Of a stretch of 64,000 nt of DNA, positions 26,534-36,100 are shown piece by piece. The stretch covers positions 10,095 to 74,094 of the forward strand of contig CBDATZ010000031.1 in the NCBI GenBank assembly GCA_965199845.1, in the 5' to 3' direction. This stretch comes from Ilyomonas sp965199845. Lineage in GTDB: Bacteria; Bacteroidota; Bacteroidia; Chitinophagales; Chitinophagaceae. The notes beneath the pieces were generated by a model. It saw only the letters and a program-made list of their open reading frames with translations. It was not told the origin of the DNA and made no database searches. The stretch's first letter is position 1, and each line of letters begins with the position of its first letter. Made by a program: the position numbers and the translations under genes.

Positions 26534-27577
26534 ATGCTTAGCCATCAATTAAAAATTTACAGTAAGGAAAATGTATTGGCATATACAGAAGTGCGCAAGT
26601 TTGAAACAAAAATTGGCGAGATTATTCAAACATTATCCAATACTGAAAATGCGGAAGAAGCTCTCCGGCAAAGCACGGCAAAGTTTGTAATTGTTGGTGT
26701 GCCCGAAGACATTGGTATTAAAGCAAACGGTGCAGAAAATGTAGCAACCAGCGCGTGGGTTTCTTTCCTGCATTCTTTCCTCAATATTCAAAGCAACGAC
26801 TTTTTTGATGGCAGCAATATTTTGTTGTTGGGACATTTAAATTTCGCTGGTGTGGCAGAAGTTATTGAAAGCAACGCCGGTAAAAAAGATGAACGTATTG
26901 AAGCGTATCGTCATAGTGTAAGCCAGATTGATGATGCGTTGGAAGATGTTGTAAAAACAATTTCGGCAAGCGGAAAAACGCCGGTTATTATCAGTGGCGG
27001 ACATAACAATTCGTATGGTTGTATAAAAGGCGCCGCCAAAGGTTTGCATAAAGCAGAATCTATTTCGCTCGCGCAAATTAATGTTATGAACTTAGATGCC
27101 AATTCAGAATACAAACCGCTGGAAGGCAGGCACAGCGGCAATGCGTTGCGATATGCAGATGAAGATGGCTATCTTGAGAAATATTGTGTGATTGGTTTAC
27201 ACGAAAATTTATTGCCCCAAAATTCATGGCTTGATATTGCCAATAATCCGTTCTGCGATTTTGTTACGTATGAAGATATTTTTATTCATGGTAAACAAAG
27301 TTTTGTAGAAGCCGTTCATCATGCTATCAACTTTACCAGCGATGATTTTTGTGGTATTGAATTAGACTTAGGCGCCATTCAAAATGCAGGCAATTCTACC
27401 ATCGGTATTTCTGCGTTACACGCCAGGCAATTTATTCATCTGGCAACGTCAAATGCAAAACCAGCTTACTTGCTTCTGTCAGAAACATATAACCGCGTAG
27501 CCGATAAATATGATACTGATGCTGTTGGAAAATTAATGAGTTATTTGGTAAGCGATTTTGTAAAAGCTACGAATTAG
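26534..27577 (+). CDS. Arginase/formimidoylglutamase-fold hydrolase with altered metal ligands
   Basis: Protein of 347 residues of the ureohydrolase fold, of the Bacteroidota type often labelled formimidoylglutamase. The first motif is SGGHNNSYG (H157). The usual DAHxD motif is replaced by LDANSEY (D188, N190, E192) and the usual DxD motif by IELDLG (E276, D278). Three of the six classical Mn ligands are therefore changed. It may use a different metal set, another substrate, or be non-catalytic. No other hut genes (hutH, hutU, hutI) are in the window. The deacetylase gene follows after 32 bp and is probably co-transcribed. Confidence 0.8.
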   Translation: MLSHQLKIYSKENVLAYTEVRKFETKIGEIIQTLSNTENAEEALRQSTAKFVIVGVPEDIGIKANGAENVATSAWVSFLHSFLNIQSNDFFDGSNILLLGHLNFAGVAEVIESNAGKKDERIEAYRHSVSQIDDALEDVVKTISASGKTPVIISGGHNNSYGCIKGAAKGLHKAESISLAQINVMNLDANSEYKPLEGRHSGNALRYADEDGYLEKYCVIGLHENLLPQNSWLDIANNPFCDFVTYEDIFIHGKQSFVEAVHHAINFTSDDFCGIELDLGAIQNAGNSTIGISALHARQFIHLATSNAKPAYLLLSETYNRVADKYDTDAVGKLMSYLVSDFVKATN

Positions 27578-27609
27578 TAACGATAAGAATTTATATAAAA
27601 TCACTTGCC

Positions 27610-28527
27610 ATGAAAATTATTTTCGCTTCTTTATTTTTCTTAAGTTTTCTATCTGCAACAACTGCACAAACGACACTTCAGGAAAAACTTGGTTATCCAA
27701 AAGATGCAAAGCTTTTGATTATTCATGCCGATGATTTGGGCGTATCACATTCAGAAAATGAAGCAAGTATTCAAGCTTTGGAATATGGCTCTGTAAGTTC
27801 GGCAAGCATAATGGTTCCAACGCCCTGGTTTCCCGAAATTGCTGCGTATGCGCAAGCTCATCCGAAAGCAGATTTGGGTTTACATATTACGTTAACCAGT
27901 GAATGGAAAAACCTGAAATGGACAACTGTTGCCGGCAAAGAAACAGTGCCTGAATTAATCAATCATAATGGCTTTATGTTTTCTGCTGTTGATTCTGTTT
28001 TACGTAGCAGCAATGCAGAAGAAATAGAAAAAGAATTGCGCGCGCAGATTGAAAGAGCAAAACAATTTGGTGTTGACTTTACGCATTTCGATTCGCACAT
28101 GGGAACATTATATGCGAAGCCTGATTTTATGAAAGTGCTCATTAAATTGGGACATGAATATAAAGTTCCGGTAATGCTGAATAAGCCTGTATTGTTTATG
28201 ACAGATATAAGTGTTAATGAAACGGACGATGCTTTATTAGATAGCATTTATATAGAAAATCCGCCAGACTATAAAAGTGGTACGCAGGCTTTTTATACAA
28301 AGGTTTTAAACTCTGTAAAACCCGGCGTTAGCCTGATTATTTTACATGCTGCGTATGATGACAGAGAAATGAAAGCTGTAACCATAGACCATCCTGATTA
28401 TGGTTCTGCCTGGCGCCAGGCAGATTTTGATTTCTTTACAAGTAAGGAATGTAAAAATCTGTTGAGTAAAAACAATATTCACGTTATCACATGGAGAGAA
28501 ATCAGGGATAAAGTAGTGAGGAAATAA
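27610..28527 (+). CDS. Exported ChbG/YdjC-type carbohydrate deacetylase
   Basis: Protein of 305 residues with a signal peptide (to about 19, ATTAQ) and the YdjC fold. The metal-binding motif LLIIHADDLGVSHSEN, the histidine-containing HFDSHMGTLY, and GLHITLTSEW near the middle are present. Family members remove N-acetyl groups from chitooligosaccharides or related sugars; here the enzyme should act in the periplasm or at the surface. It follows the arginase-fold gene by 32 bp. The substrate is not evident. Confidence 0.88.
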   Translation: MKIIFASLFFLSFLSATTAQTTLQEKLGYPKDAKLLIIHADDLGVSHSENEASIQALEYGSVSSASIMVPTPWFPEIAAYAQAHPKADLGLHITLTSEWKNLKWTTVAGKETVPELINHNGFMFSAVDSVLRSSNAEEIEKELRAQIERAKQFGVDFTHFDSHMGTLYAKPDFMKVLIKLGHEYKVPVMLNKPVLFMTDISVNETDDALLDSIYIENPPDYKSGTQAFYTKVLNSVKPGVSLIILHAAYDDREMKAVTIDHPDYGSAWRQADFDFFTSKECKNLLSKNNIHVITWREIRDKVVRK

Positions 28528-28554
28528 AAGAGTAATTATTGCTTTACTAACACG

Positions 28555-29067
28555 TTATATCAGCTTATTTTTTTGATTCTTTCTTATCATTTCCGGAAAA
28601 GATAAATTGTATTGCATCGCTTCTGCGGTTTGCGCAATACGCTTTGCTTTGGTAACATCTGTCTTTGCACTTTCAATCCATTTACTAAAATACTTTTGAT
28701 GTGAATGTGGCAACCTGCTAAAGTTTGCAGACGCTTCCGGCATATCTTGCAAGCAATCTAAAAGATCATTATTTATTTGATAAGGAATTTCATCGGCTTC
28801 TAACTGCACCTGCAAAATTGCGCCTTGATTTTTATGAAGTTTCTTACGCAAATCTCCTTTTAACGCCATAATAAAATTGCCGCCGCCCATTGGCAACAGG
28901 CTAACACTTTTAATAACGACATCATCTAATTTACCTTTTACTAAAAAAGAAACTTTGGTATCTGGTTTAAGCTGTTCCGCTATTTCCGCAGGTATTTCAA
29001 TATAACACCAGCCGGTTTTTTCACCTTTATCATCAAACTTTTTTATGGTTGCAGAAAAACGAATCAT
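28555..29067 (-). CDS. DUF1905 and YdeI/OmdA-type domain protein
   Basis: Cytoplasmic protein of 170 residues. An N-terminal DUF1905 beta domain (about 1-95) contains GWCYIEIPAEIAEQLKP. A C-terminal YdeI/OmdA-like helical tail (about 110-165) contains FSRLPHSHQKYFSKWIESAKT and AKRIAQTAEAM. These proteins are common and of unclear function; OmdA relatives were named for bacteriocin protection. It is the last gene of the gcdH-aroK-DUF423 run, 27 bp after DUF423. Confidence 0.85.
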   Translation of the reverse strand: MIRFSATIKKFDDKGEKTGWCYIEIPAEIAEQLKPDTKVSFLVKGKLDDVVIKSVSLLPMGGGNFIMALKGDLRKKLHKNQGAILQVQLEADEIPYQINNDLLDCLQDMPEASANFSRLPHSHQKYFSKWIESAKTDVTKAKRIAQTAEAMQYNLSFPEMIRKNQKNKLI

Positions 29068-29094
29068 GTATGAAAAAAGTATTGTGAATTGATA

Positions 29095-29478
29095 TTACCT
29101 GGTAATTCCGATGGCTAATAAAATCCAGCCGGCAATCAAAAATAATCCACCCAACGGTGTGATGGGTCCAACCCAATTTAATGAAGTTGAATTGATGGCT
29201 TTTGCATACGTAAGAAGATATAAAGAACCGGAGAAAAACAAAATGCCAATAATAAAACAAATGCCTGCCCAGCTTATAAAATTGTTTGCATACTGGTTGT
29301 ATAAAATGGCTGTTAGAGCCAACGCAAAAACATGGTAAAACTGGTACCGGACGCCGGTTTCAAAAATTGAAACAGCCTCTTCAGGAACAATCTTTTTTAA
29401 GGCATGTGCACCAAACGCACCCAGAATTACAGACAACGCACCAAGTAAAGATGCCGTTATTAAAAAGCCTTTATGCAT
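29095..29478 (-). CDS. DUF423 family inner-membrane protein
   Basis: Small membrane protein of 127 residues with four predicted spans, the size and layout of the DUF423/YgdD family. Hallmarks are GAFGAHALKK near the N terminus, FETGVRYQFYHVFAL, and a C-terminal ITPLGGLFLIAGW. Function is unknown. Its start overlaps the end of aroK by 8 bp, indicating translational coupling. Confidence 0.9.
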   Translation of the reverse strand: MHKGFLITASLLGALSVILGAFGAHALKKIVPEEAVSIFETGVRYQFYHVFALALTAILYNQYANNFISWAGICFIIGILFFSGSLYLLTYAKAINSTSLNWVGPITPLGGLFLIAGWILLAIGITR

Positions 29479-30088
29479 GTTTTAAAAGTTGAGTAAATGT
29501 TTCTAACGAAATATCGTTTCCATGAAATTTGAGTTTGGCTTGCGAGTAAAAAGGTTCGCGTTCTTCCAGTTTATGAATAACAAATTCTTTCAATTCTTTA
29601 TCGTCAAGATGAGCGATTAAAGGACGTTTGTGTTTGCCTCGTTTTAGCCGAGTTACGGTTTCATCAACATCAGGCTGCAGCCAAATAGTGGTGCCGTTAT
29701 TGTTCATCCATTGCATATTATTATGAAAGCAAGGCGTGCCGCCGCCACACGCAACAACCAGCTTGTTTACAGAAGATAATTGTTGTAATGTATCGCGTTC
29801 TTTCGCTCTGAAAAAGTCTTCGCCTTCGGTTGCAAAAATTTCCCGTATTGTCATCTCAGTTGCTTTTTCTATTTGCTGGTCAAGATCAATCCAGTCGCAT
29901 TCTAATAAAGTAGAAAGACGTTGCGCCCAATAAGTTTTTCCCGAACCCATTAAACCAATCAGGAAATAAAGACCGCGCCGTAAGTGTTCATCCTTTGGCG
30001 GGGAATTTCGCGCTTCATTATTATTTGTTATCTCTTTCACTTTGTAGAAAATCAAAATTAAATTTACGTATACTATTCTCAATATCAT
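29471..30088 (-). CDS. aroK: Shikimate kinase
   Basis: Cytoplasmic kinase of the aromatic amino-acid pathway (shikimate to shikimate-3-phosphate). The P-loop is LIGLMGSGKT, the substrate-binding aspartate is in CDWIDLDQQIE, and the VVACGGGTPC motif and the LID arginine in KHKRPLI are present. Family members are about 170 residues; the 205-residue frame has an unusual N-terminal extension. The ATG at 30086-30088 is the only in-frame ATG; a GTG at 30038-30040 would give a more usual length and is a good alternative. It lies 18 bp after gcdH. Confidence 0.92.
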   Translation of the reverse strand: MILRIVYVNLILIFYKVKEITNNNEARNSPPKDEHLRRGLYFLIGLMGSGKTYWAQRLSTLLECDWIDLDQQIEKATEMTIREIFATEGEDFFRAKERDTLQQLSSVNKLVVACGGGTPCFHNNMQWMNNNGTTIWLQPDVDETVTRLKRGKHKRPLIAHLDDKELKEFVIHKLEEREPFYSQAKLKFHGNDISLETFTQLLKHA

Positions 30089-30106
30089 TCAAAGCTTGGA
30101 TTTCTG

Positions 30107-31291
30107 TTATTTAAAAGCATTCAATCCGGTAATATCCATACCAGTAATAAGTAAATGAATATCATGAGTGCCTTCATAAGTAATTACGCTTTCTAAATTC
30201 ATCATGTGGCGCATAATACTATATTCACCTGTAATGCCCATGCCGCCTAATATCTGGCGTGCGTCCCTGGCGATGTTTACAGCTATTTCACAACTGTTAC
30301 GTTTTGCCATACTTACCTGTTGCGGTGTTGCGCGATTTTCGTTCATTAATATTCCCAAACGCCAAATTAAGAGTTGTGCTTTGGTAATTTCTGTAATCAT
30401 TTCTGCCAGCTTTTTTTGTTGCAACTGAAAACCGCCGATTGGTTTATCAAACTGCACGCGTTGTTTGCTGTATTGCAAAGCCGTATCATAACAATCCATC
30501 GCGGCGCCCAAAGCGCCCCAGGCAATGCCGTAACGCGCTTTGGTTAAACAACCTAACGGACCTTTCAAACCTTTTGTATCGGGCAATATATTTTCTTTCG
30601 GAACTTTCACACCATCAAACACAAGCTCGCCGGTTGCACTTGCGCGAAGGCTCCATTTGTTGTGCGTGACTGGCGTAGAAAAACCTTCCATGCCGCGTTC
30701 TACAATCAGTCCATGAACATAACCTTCGTCATCTTTTGCCCACACAACGGCAATATCGGCAAAAGGCGCATTGCTGATCCACATCTTTGCGCCGTGAAGA
30801 ACAACATGATCGCCGGCATCTGTAAAATGGCTTAGCATACCGCCCGGGTCGCTGCCATGATTGGGTTCTGTTAAACCAAAGCAACCCAGCCATTCGCCCG
30901 AAGCAAGTTTAGGCAAATATTTATGTCTTTGTTCTTCGCTTCCATACGCATAAATGGGAAACATAACCAAGCTGCCCTGCACGCTTGCGGTTGAACGAAC
31001 GCCGCTATCGCCACGTTCCAGTTCCTGCATCATCAATCCGTAACTGATATAATCCAAACCGCCGCCGCCATATTGTTGCGGAATGGTAGGACCAAAACAA
31101 CCCAAATTGCCCAATTCTTTTACAATTTGTCTGGGAAATTCGGCACGTTGCGCATAATCTTCTATAATAGGAGAGATGCTTTGTTTGACATAAGTTCTGA
31201 CTGTGTCGCGAATGAGTTTTTGTTCATCGGTAAGCAATTCATCTACTAAAAAATAATCGGGCGATTGAAACGTATCTTCTTTTACAGCCAT
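30107..31291 (-). CDS. gcdH: Acyl-CoA dehydrogenase, glutaryl-CoA dehydrogenase type
   Basis: FAD enzyme of 394 residues that oxidises and decarboxylates glutaryl-CoA to crotonyl-CoA in lysine/tryptophan breakdown. Family marks are LGCFGLTEPNHGSDPGGM (FAD and substrate loop), MWISNAPFADIAVVWAK, ARQILGGMGITGEYSIMRH and the catalytic glutamate in ITYEGTHDIH. The combination of GSDPGGM and EGTHDIH favours glutaryl-CoA over other acyl-CoA dehydrogenases. It heads the minus-strand run with aroK. The crotonase at 26-799 could use its product, but the two are not linked. Confidence 0.9.
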   Translation of the reverse strand: MAVKEDTFQSPDYFLVDELLTDEQKLIRDTVRTYVKQSISPIIEDYAQRAEFPRQIVKELGNLGCFGPTIPQQYGGGGLDYISYGLMMQELERGDSGVRSTASVQGSLVMFPIYAYGSEEQRHKYLPKLASGEWLGCFGLTEPNHGSDPGGMLSHFTDAGDHVVLHGAKMWISNAPFADIAVVWAKDDEGYVHGLIVERGMEGFSTPVTHNKWSLRASATGELVFDGVKVPKENILPDTKGLKGPLGCLTKARYGIAWGALGAAMDCYDTALQYSKQRVQFDKPIGGFQLQQKKLAEMITEITKAQLLIWRLGILMNENRATPQQVSMAKRNSCEIAVNIARDARQILGGMGITGEYSIMRHMMNLESVITYEGTHDIHLLITGMDITGLNAFK

Positions 31292-31689
31292 CGTTAGAAA
31301 TTATATGCAAGAATAAATGAAAAGGCACAAAAGCAAAAGCCACGCGCCAAATAACATATTATTTAACCAAAGGCTTTTATAAAAGCGAAATCAAATAAAC
31401 CTGGAAAACTATGTTGTATTGATTTTCTTTTGAAGTGCTGAATTAGACTTTGTTGCTTTACTTATTTTCGGTTTTGTTACGATTGTGATACACGCTTGCA
31501 AAAAAGATGATAGCACTAAAGTTAGAAACGGCGAGCAAAGAAAAAATGTAATTCATGTACCCATATGTTTATAGCAAATCGAATTATTCAAAGCAGAATA
31601 AAATCCTATTTGAATAGTAGGAATCATTTTTCAACAAAAAAAGAAAGAGTTATATTACTAATCTCTTTCTTTCTGATTTATAAAATGCC
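31292..31689. other. 398-bp intergenic region with terminator and lipoprotein-like remnant
   Basis: No intact gene is seen. A plus-strand open stretch at 31434-31571 lacks a normal start but reads like a lipoprotein signal peptide with lipobox (LLIFGFVTIVIHAC then KKDDSTK) and stops after about 46 codons. This could be a decayed lipoprotein gene or chance. The ribBA terminator occupies 31640-31672. Confidence 0.3.
31640..31672 (-). terminator. Terminator of ribBA
   Basis: AAAGAAAGAG (31640-31649) pairs perfectly with CTCTTTCTTT (31663-31672); loop of 13. On the minus strand the stem is followed by a T run. It lies 17 bp beyond the ribBA stop. Confidence 0.8.
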
Positions 31690-32907
31690 TTACAAAGCTT
31701 CGTTCTTTTCAGTCAGGATTTCGTGGCCTAATTTATCGCGTTTTGTCTGGAGATATTTATGATTGTGGCGATTCGGCAGTACTTCAATAGGAACAATATC
31801 TACGATTTCCAAACCATAACCTTGCAATCCGGCACGTTTACGCGGATTGTTGCTCATCAGCTTTAATTTACTAACACCTAAATGACGAAGGATTTGCGCA
31901 CCAATTCCATAATCGCGCTCATCCATACCAAAACCCAATTGCAGGTTGGCTTCTACCGTATCCATACCTTCTTCCTGCAATTTATAAGCTTTTAATTTGT
32001 TTAATAAACCAATGCCTCTGCCTTCCTGATTCATATACAATACAATGCCTTTACCTGCGTTCTCTACCATCATCATGGCTTTGTGCAATTGTTCGCCGCA
32101 ATCGCAACGCATACTTCCTAATATATCGCCGGTAAAACAACTGGAGTGAACACGTGTTAGCACAGGCTCGTCTTTTTCCCATTCACCTTTAAAAAGAGCT
32201 AAATGTTCGGCGCCGGTTTTCTTTTCACGAAAAGCTGCCAGTTTAAACATGCCCCATTTGGTTGGCATTTCTACGCGAACCACTTCTTCTATCAGCGAAT
32301 CGTATTTCAGGCGATAGGCAATGAGATCTTTTATCGAAACAATTTTCAAATCAAACTTATCGGCAATCTTTCTCAGTTCGGGCAAACGCGCCATCGAGCC
32401 GTCTTCATTCATAATTTCAACCAAAACACCGGCAGGTTCAAAACCGGCAAGTTTAGCCAAATCGGTTGTTGCTTCCGTATGACCGGCGCGACGCAAAACA
32501 CCGCTGCTTTTAGCACGAAGCGGGAAAATATGTCCCGGACGACCTAAATCAAAAGGTCTTGTATTTGGATCAATCAAAGCCTGAACTGTCTTGGCGCGAT
32601 CGTGCGCGCTGATGCCGGTTGTACAGCCATGACCTAACAAATCTATACTTACGGTAAAAGGCGTTTCGTGAAGTGCCGTATTATTATTTACCATTAATGG
32701 CAGTTCAAGTTCATTGGCTCGTTCTTCATCAATAGGAGTGCAGATTAAACCGCGGCCTTCCTTGCTCATGAAATTAATGATTTCGGGTGTGACGTTTCGG
32801 GCGGCCGTTATAAAATCACCTTCATTTTCACGGTCTTCATCATCTACAACAATTACCAGTTTTCCATTGCGTATGTCTTCTATCGCACTCTCTATACTAT
32901 CCAGCAT
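31690..32907 (-). CDS. ribBA: Bifunctional DHBP synthase / GTP cyclohydrolase II
   Basis: Riboflavin-pathway fusion of 405 residues. The N-terminal 3,4-dihydroxy-2-butanone-4-phosphate synthase (about 1-205) has VVDDEDRENEGDF and RRAGHTEATTDLAKLAG. The C-terminal GTP cyclohydrolase II (about 210-400) has zinc cysteines in SSCFTGDILGSMRCDCGEQL, the catalytic segment YMNQEGRGIGLLNK, and NNPRKRAGLQGYG. The frame extends to 32985, but MLDSIESAIEDIRNGK at 32907 is the usual family start. Both halves carry the expected motifs. It stands alone with its own terminator. Confidence 0.95.
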   Translation of the reverse strand: MLDSIESAIEDIRNGKLVIVVDDEDRENEGDFITAARNVTPEIINFMSKEGRGLICTPIDEERANELELPLMVNNNTALHETPFTVSIDLLGHGCTTGISAHDRAKTVQALIDPNTRPFDLGRPGHIFPLRAKSSGVLRRAGHTEATTDLAKLAGFEPAGVLVEIMNEDGSMARLPELRKIADKFDLKIVSIKDLIAYRLKYDSLIEEVVRVEMPTKWGMFKLAAFREKKTGAEHLALFKGEWEKDEPVLTRVHSSCFTGDILGSMRCDCGEQLHKAMMMVENAGKGIVLYMNQEGRGIGLLNKLKAYKLQEEGMDTVEANLQLGFGMDERDYGIGAQILRHLGVSKLKLMSNNPRKRAGLQGYGLEIVDIVPIEVLPNRHNHKYLQTKRDKLGHEILTEKNEAL

Positions 32908-33147
32908 ATAATTAAAATATTCGGCAAAGGTAAGATGGAAAGATTGCCCGATTAATAGTGAATTGTTGATTGTTTGTAAAGACATTATAATTAAGTGGCG
33001 AGTATTTCATATTGCGGTTCAATCCCTTCTAAGTTACTAGCACTTGATAATATTTTCTTAACAACAAGTTAAGGCGTTTTAACGATTAATTCTTTCCTTT
33101 GCGGCTTGAAAAACACATCCAATTCTTTCTGTATCAAATTTCAGCTT

Positions 33148-36100
33148 ATGATAAATCAAAGAAATTTACACATTTTTATTTTCCTTATTTCTTTATTTTC
33201 TTTTACAGCCGGCTTTTCACAGGAAACAACCTCAGAAATTCAGGGTATTGTAACAGGTAGCGATAATGCACCTTTGGCCGGTGCAACTGTTGTGGCTATT
33301 CACGAACCAACTGCATCTCAGTATTCAACCACAACCCGTAAAGATGGTCATTACAACTTAGCAAATTTGCGTGTTGGCGGACCTTATACTATTACTATTA
33401 CTTATGTAGGTTATGAAGATAAAAAGTTTGATAATGTAAGTTTATTGCTTGGACAAAGCTTTGTAGCTGATGCGCAATTAAATTCCTCATCAACACAATT
33501 GGCAGACGTAGTTGTTGCGACTACAAGACAAAATAGAATCATCAATAATAACCGTACCGGCGCACAGGAAATTATCAGCCGCGGACAAATAGAAAGACTA
33601 CCAACTATCAACCGGTCGTTACAGGATTTTACCAAACTGGAACCCACATCAAATGGTTTAAATTTCGGTGGTCGCAACAGCCAATATAATAATGTTACCG
33701 TTGATGGTGCTAACTTCAATAATTCGTTTGGTTTGTCGAGTACGTTAGGCGGACAAACCGGTTCACAGCCAATCAGTCTGGATGCAATTGAGCAAATACA
33801 AGTAAATTTATCTCCGTATGATGTGCGCCAGGGCGGATTTACAGGTGCAGGTATCAATACAGTAACACGCAGCGGAACCAATCAATTCAGAGGCACTGTT
33901 TATACATATCTGAAAGGTGAAAACACACAAGGTTATCGTGTTGGCAATACAAAAGTTACCAAGACACCGATTGACTTTAATTTACGCGGCTTTGCTTTGG
34001 GCGGACCGATTGTAAAAAATAAAGTTTTTTTCTTTGTTAGCGGCGAACAAGTGCGCCAGGAATTGCCGGCTACAAGTTATATTGCTTCCGATGCCAGCCA
34101 TCCGATTGCATCTGGCAGCGTATCGGTGGCAAATGCAGATACATTGACAAGAATTTCCAGCTTTCTCGATTCTGCCTTTGGTTATCAGACAGGTCCTTTC
34201 CAGGGATATAATTTAAAAACGCAAAGTGATAAAATCACAGCCAAAATAGATTGGAATATTAATAACCAACACACGCTTACTGTAAAATACAATTATCTGA
34301 AGTCATCTGCCGATCAGCTTCCGAGCACCAGCAGAAATGGGTTTGCCGGTTTTGTGGCAGGTCAGTCGCCGGGCAATCTTGCCATGCCGTTTCAAAATAG
34401 CGGGTATGTAATCAATAATAATTTCAACATCTTTATTGCCGAATTAAATTCCCGTTTTACAAACAGAGCCGTTAATAAATTTCAGGTAGGTTTTACACAG
34501 CTGAGAGATTTTCGTGCATCGAAAGGAAACATAAATTTTCCTTTGGTTGATATTCTTTACAACAACAATGTATATACAAGTTTTGGTTACGAAACATTTA
34601 CTTATAACAATAAGCTGAATACGGATGTATTCCAGTTTTCAGACATCTTAACTTTATACAGAGGCGGTCATGAACTAACCATCGGAACGCAAAATTATTT
34701 CAGAAAATATCTGAATGGATTTGCGCCGGCTTACGAAGGTATTTATCAATTCAGCAGTCCTTCCGCTTTTTACAATAGCGTATTGTACGATTCTGCTGCG
34801 ACACGTTTTGCCAAGCAATCTTCTGCCCTAAAAGACAGTTCATTTCCTTATGCCAAAGCGGGTGTGAATGAACTTAGTTTGTTTGGACAAGACAAATGGA
34901 GAATCAATAAGAAATTTACGTTTACTTACGGTTTGCGAATTGATTATTCTGCTTATACCGGAACTTTCGATCAGAATCCTGATTTTGCTGCGCTTACATT
35001 TGCAAACGGCAATCATTATGATGTTGGTAAAAAACCAAAGAACAGACCTTTATTTTCTCCGAGAATCGGTTTTAACTGGGATGCTTTGGGAAATCAATCG
35101 TTACAGGTTCGTGGCGGCGCCGGTATTTTCTCCGGACCTCCGCCTTTTGTATGGATTAGTAACCAGGCAAGTAACAATGGTGTTCAGTTTAGTCAGGCTA
35201 TTTATAATAACAGCGTTGTATTCAATCCAAGCCCGGGCGCGTATTCAACCACAGGCGGCGTTAATACATCTTACGCTATCAATGTAACAGATAAAAACTT
35301 TAAATACCCGACTGTATTTAAATCAAGTCTTGCGGTTGATAAAAGGTTTACAAACAATCTTATTCTGACATTGGAAGGCGCTTATTCTAAAGATATTAAC
35401 GCTGTTTATTATTCAAATGTCAATTTAAATCAGAACGACACCAATACAATTGCGCTGGACATGCCTATATCGCGCAACAGGTACGGCGCAAATGGAAATA
35501 ATAAAATTTTCTCAGGTGCCGGCGGTGCAACAATTACAAACCCAAATATTACGAATGCCATTTTGATGAGCAATGCAAACAAAGGTTATACATACAGTGT
35601 TACAGCACGTGCGCAAAAAACATACAAAGACCTTTTCTTAAGTGTTGCTTATACGTATGCACAAGCTAAAAACACTTCAGAATTCGGAAGCACAGCTGGT
35701 GGCTTGTGGAGTGGACGCGCTGTACAAGGCGACCCGAATACAGCAAACCTGGCTGATGCAGCGTGGTATCAGCCGCATCGTGTTGTTGCCTTTGCATCAT
35801 ATCGTTTTACTTATGCAAAATATCTCGCAACAAGTATCGGACTTTATTTTGAAGCAGCGCCGGCCGGCGTTACATCTTACGTGTATAACGGCGATTTAAA
35901 CAATGATGGAAATACAGGTAATGATTTGATTTATATCCCACGTTCCGCCAGCGAAATTAATCTTGTAAAATCAGGCTCCGGTGGTTCAGGAATGGGTATT
36001 GGTACTCCAACTAATCCGGTGACTGACCAACGTACTTCTTCGCAGATATGGGCGCAGTTAAACAACTTTATTAACCAGGACAGATATTTATCTGAAAACA

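Noticed and set aside
32203..32547. Plus-strand frame of 114 codons inside ribBA
   Set aside because: Shadow frame opposite a well-defined bifunctional enzyme.
33106..33147. N-terminal extension of the Oar-like receptor from TTG
   Set aside because: The ATG at 33148 lies directly before a standard signal peptide.
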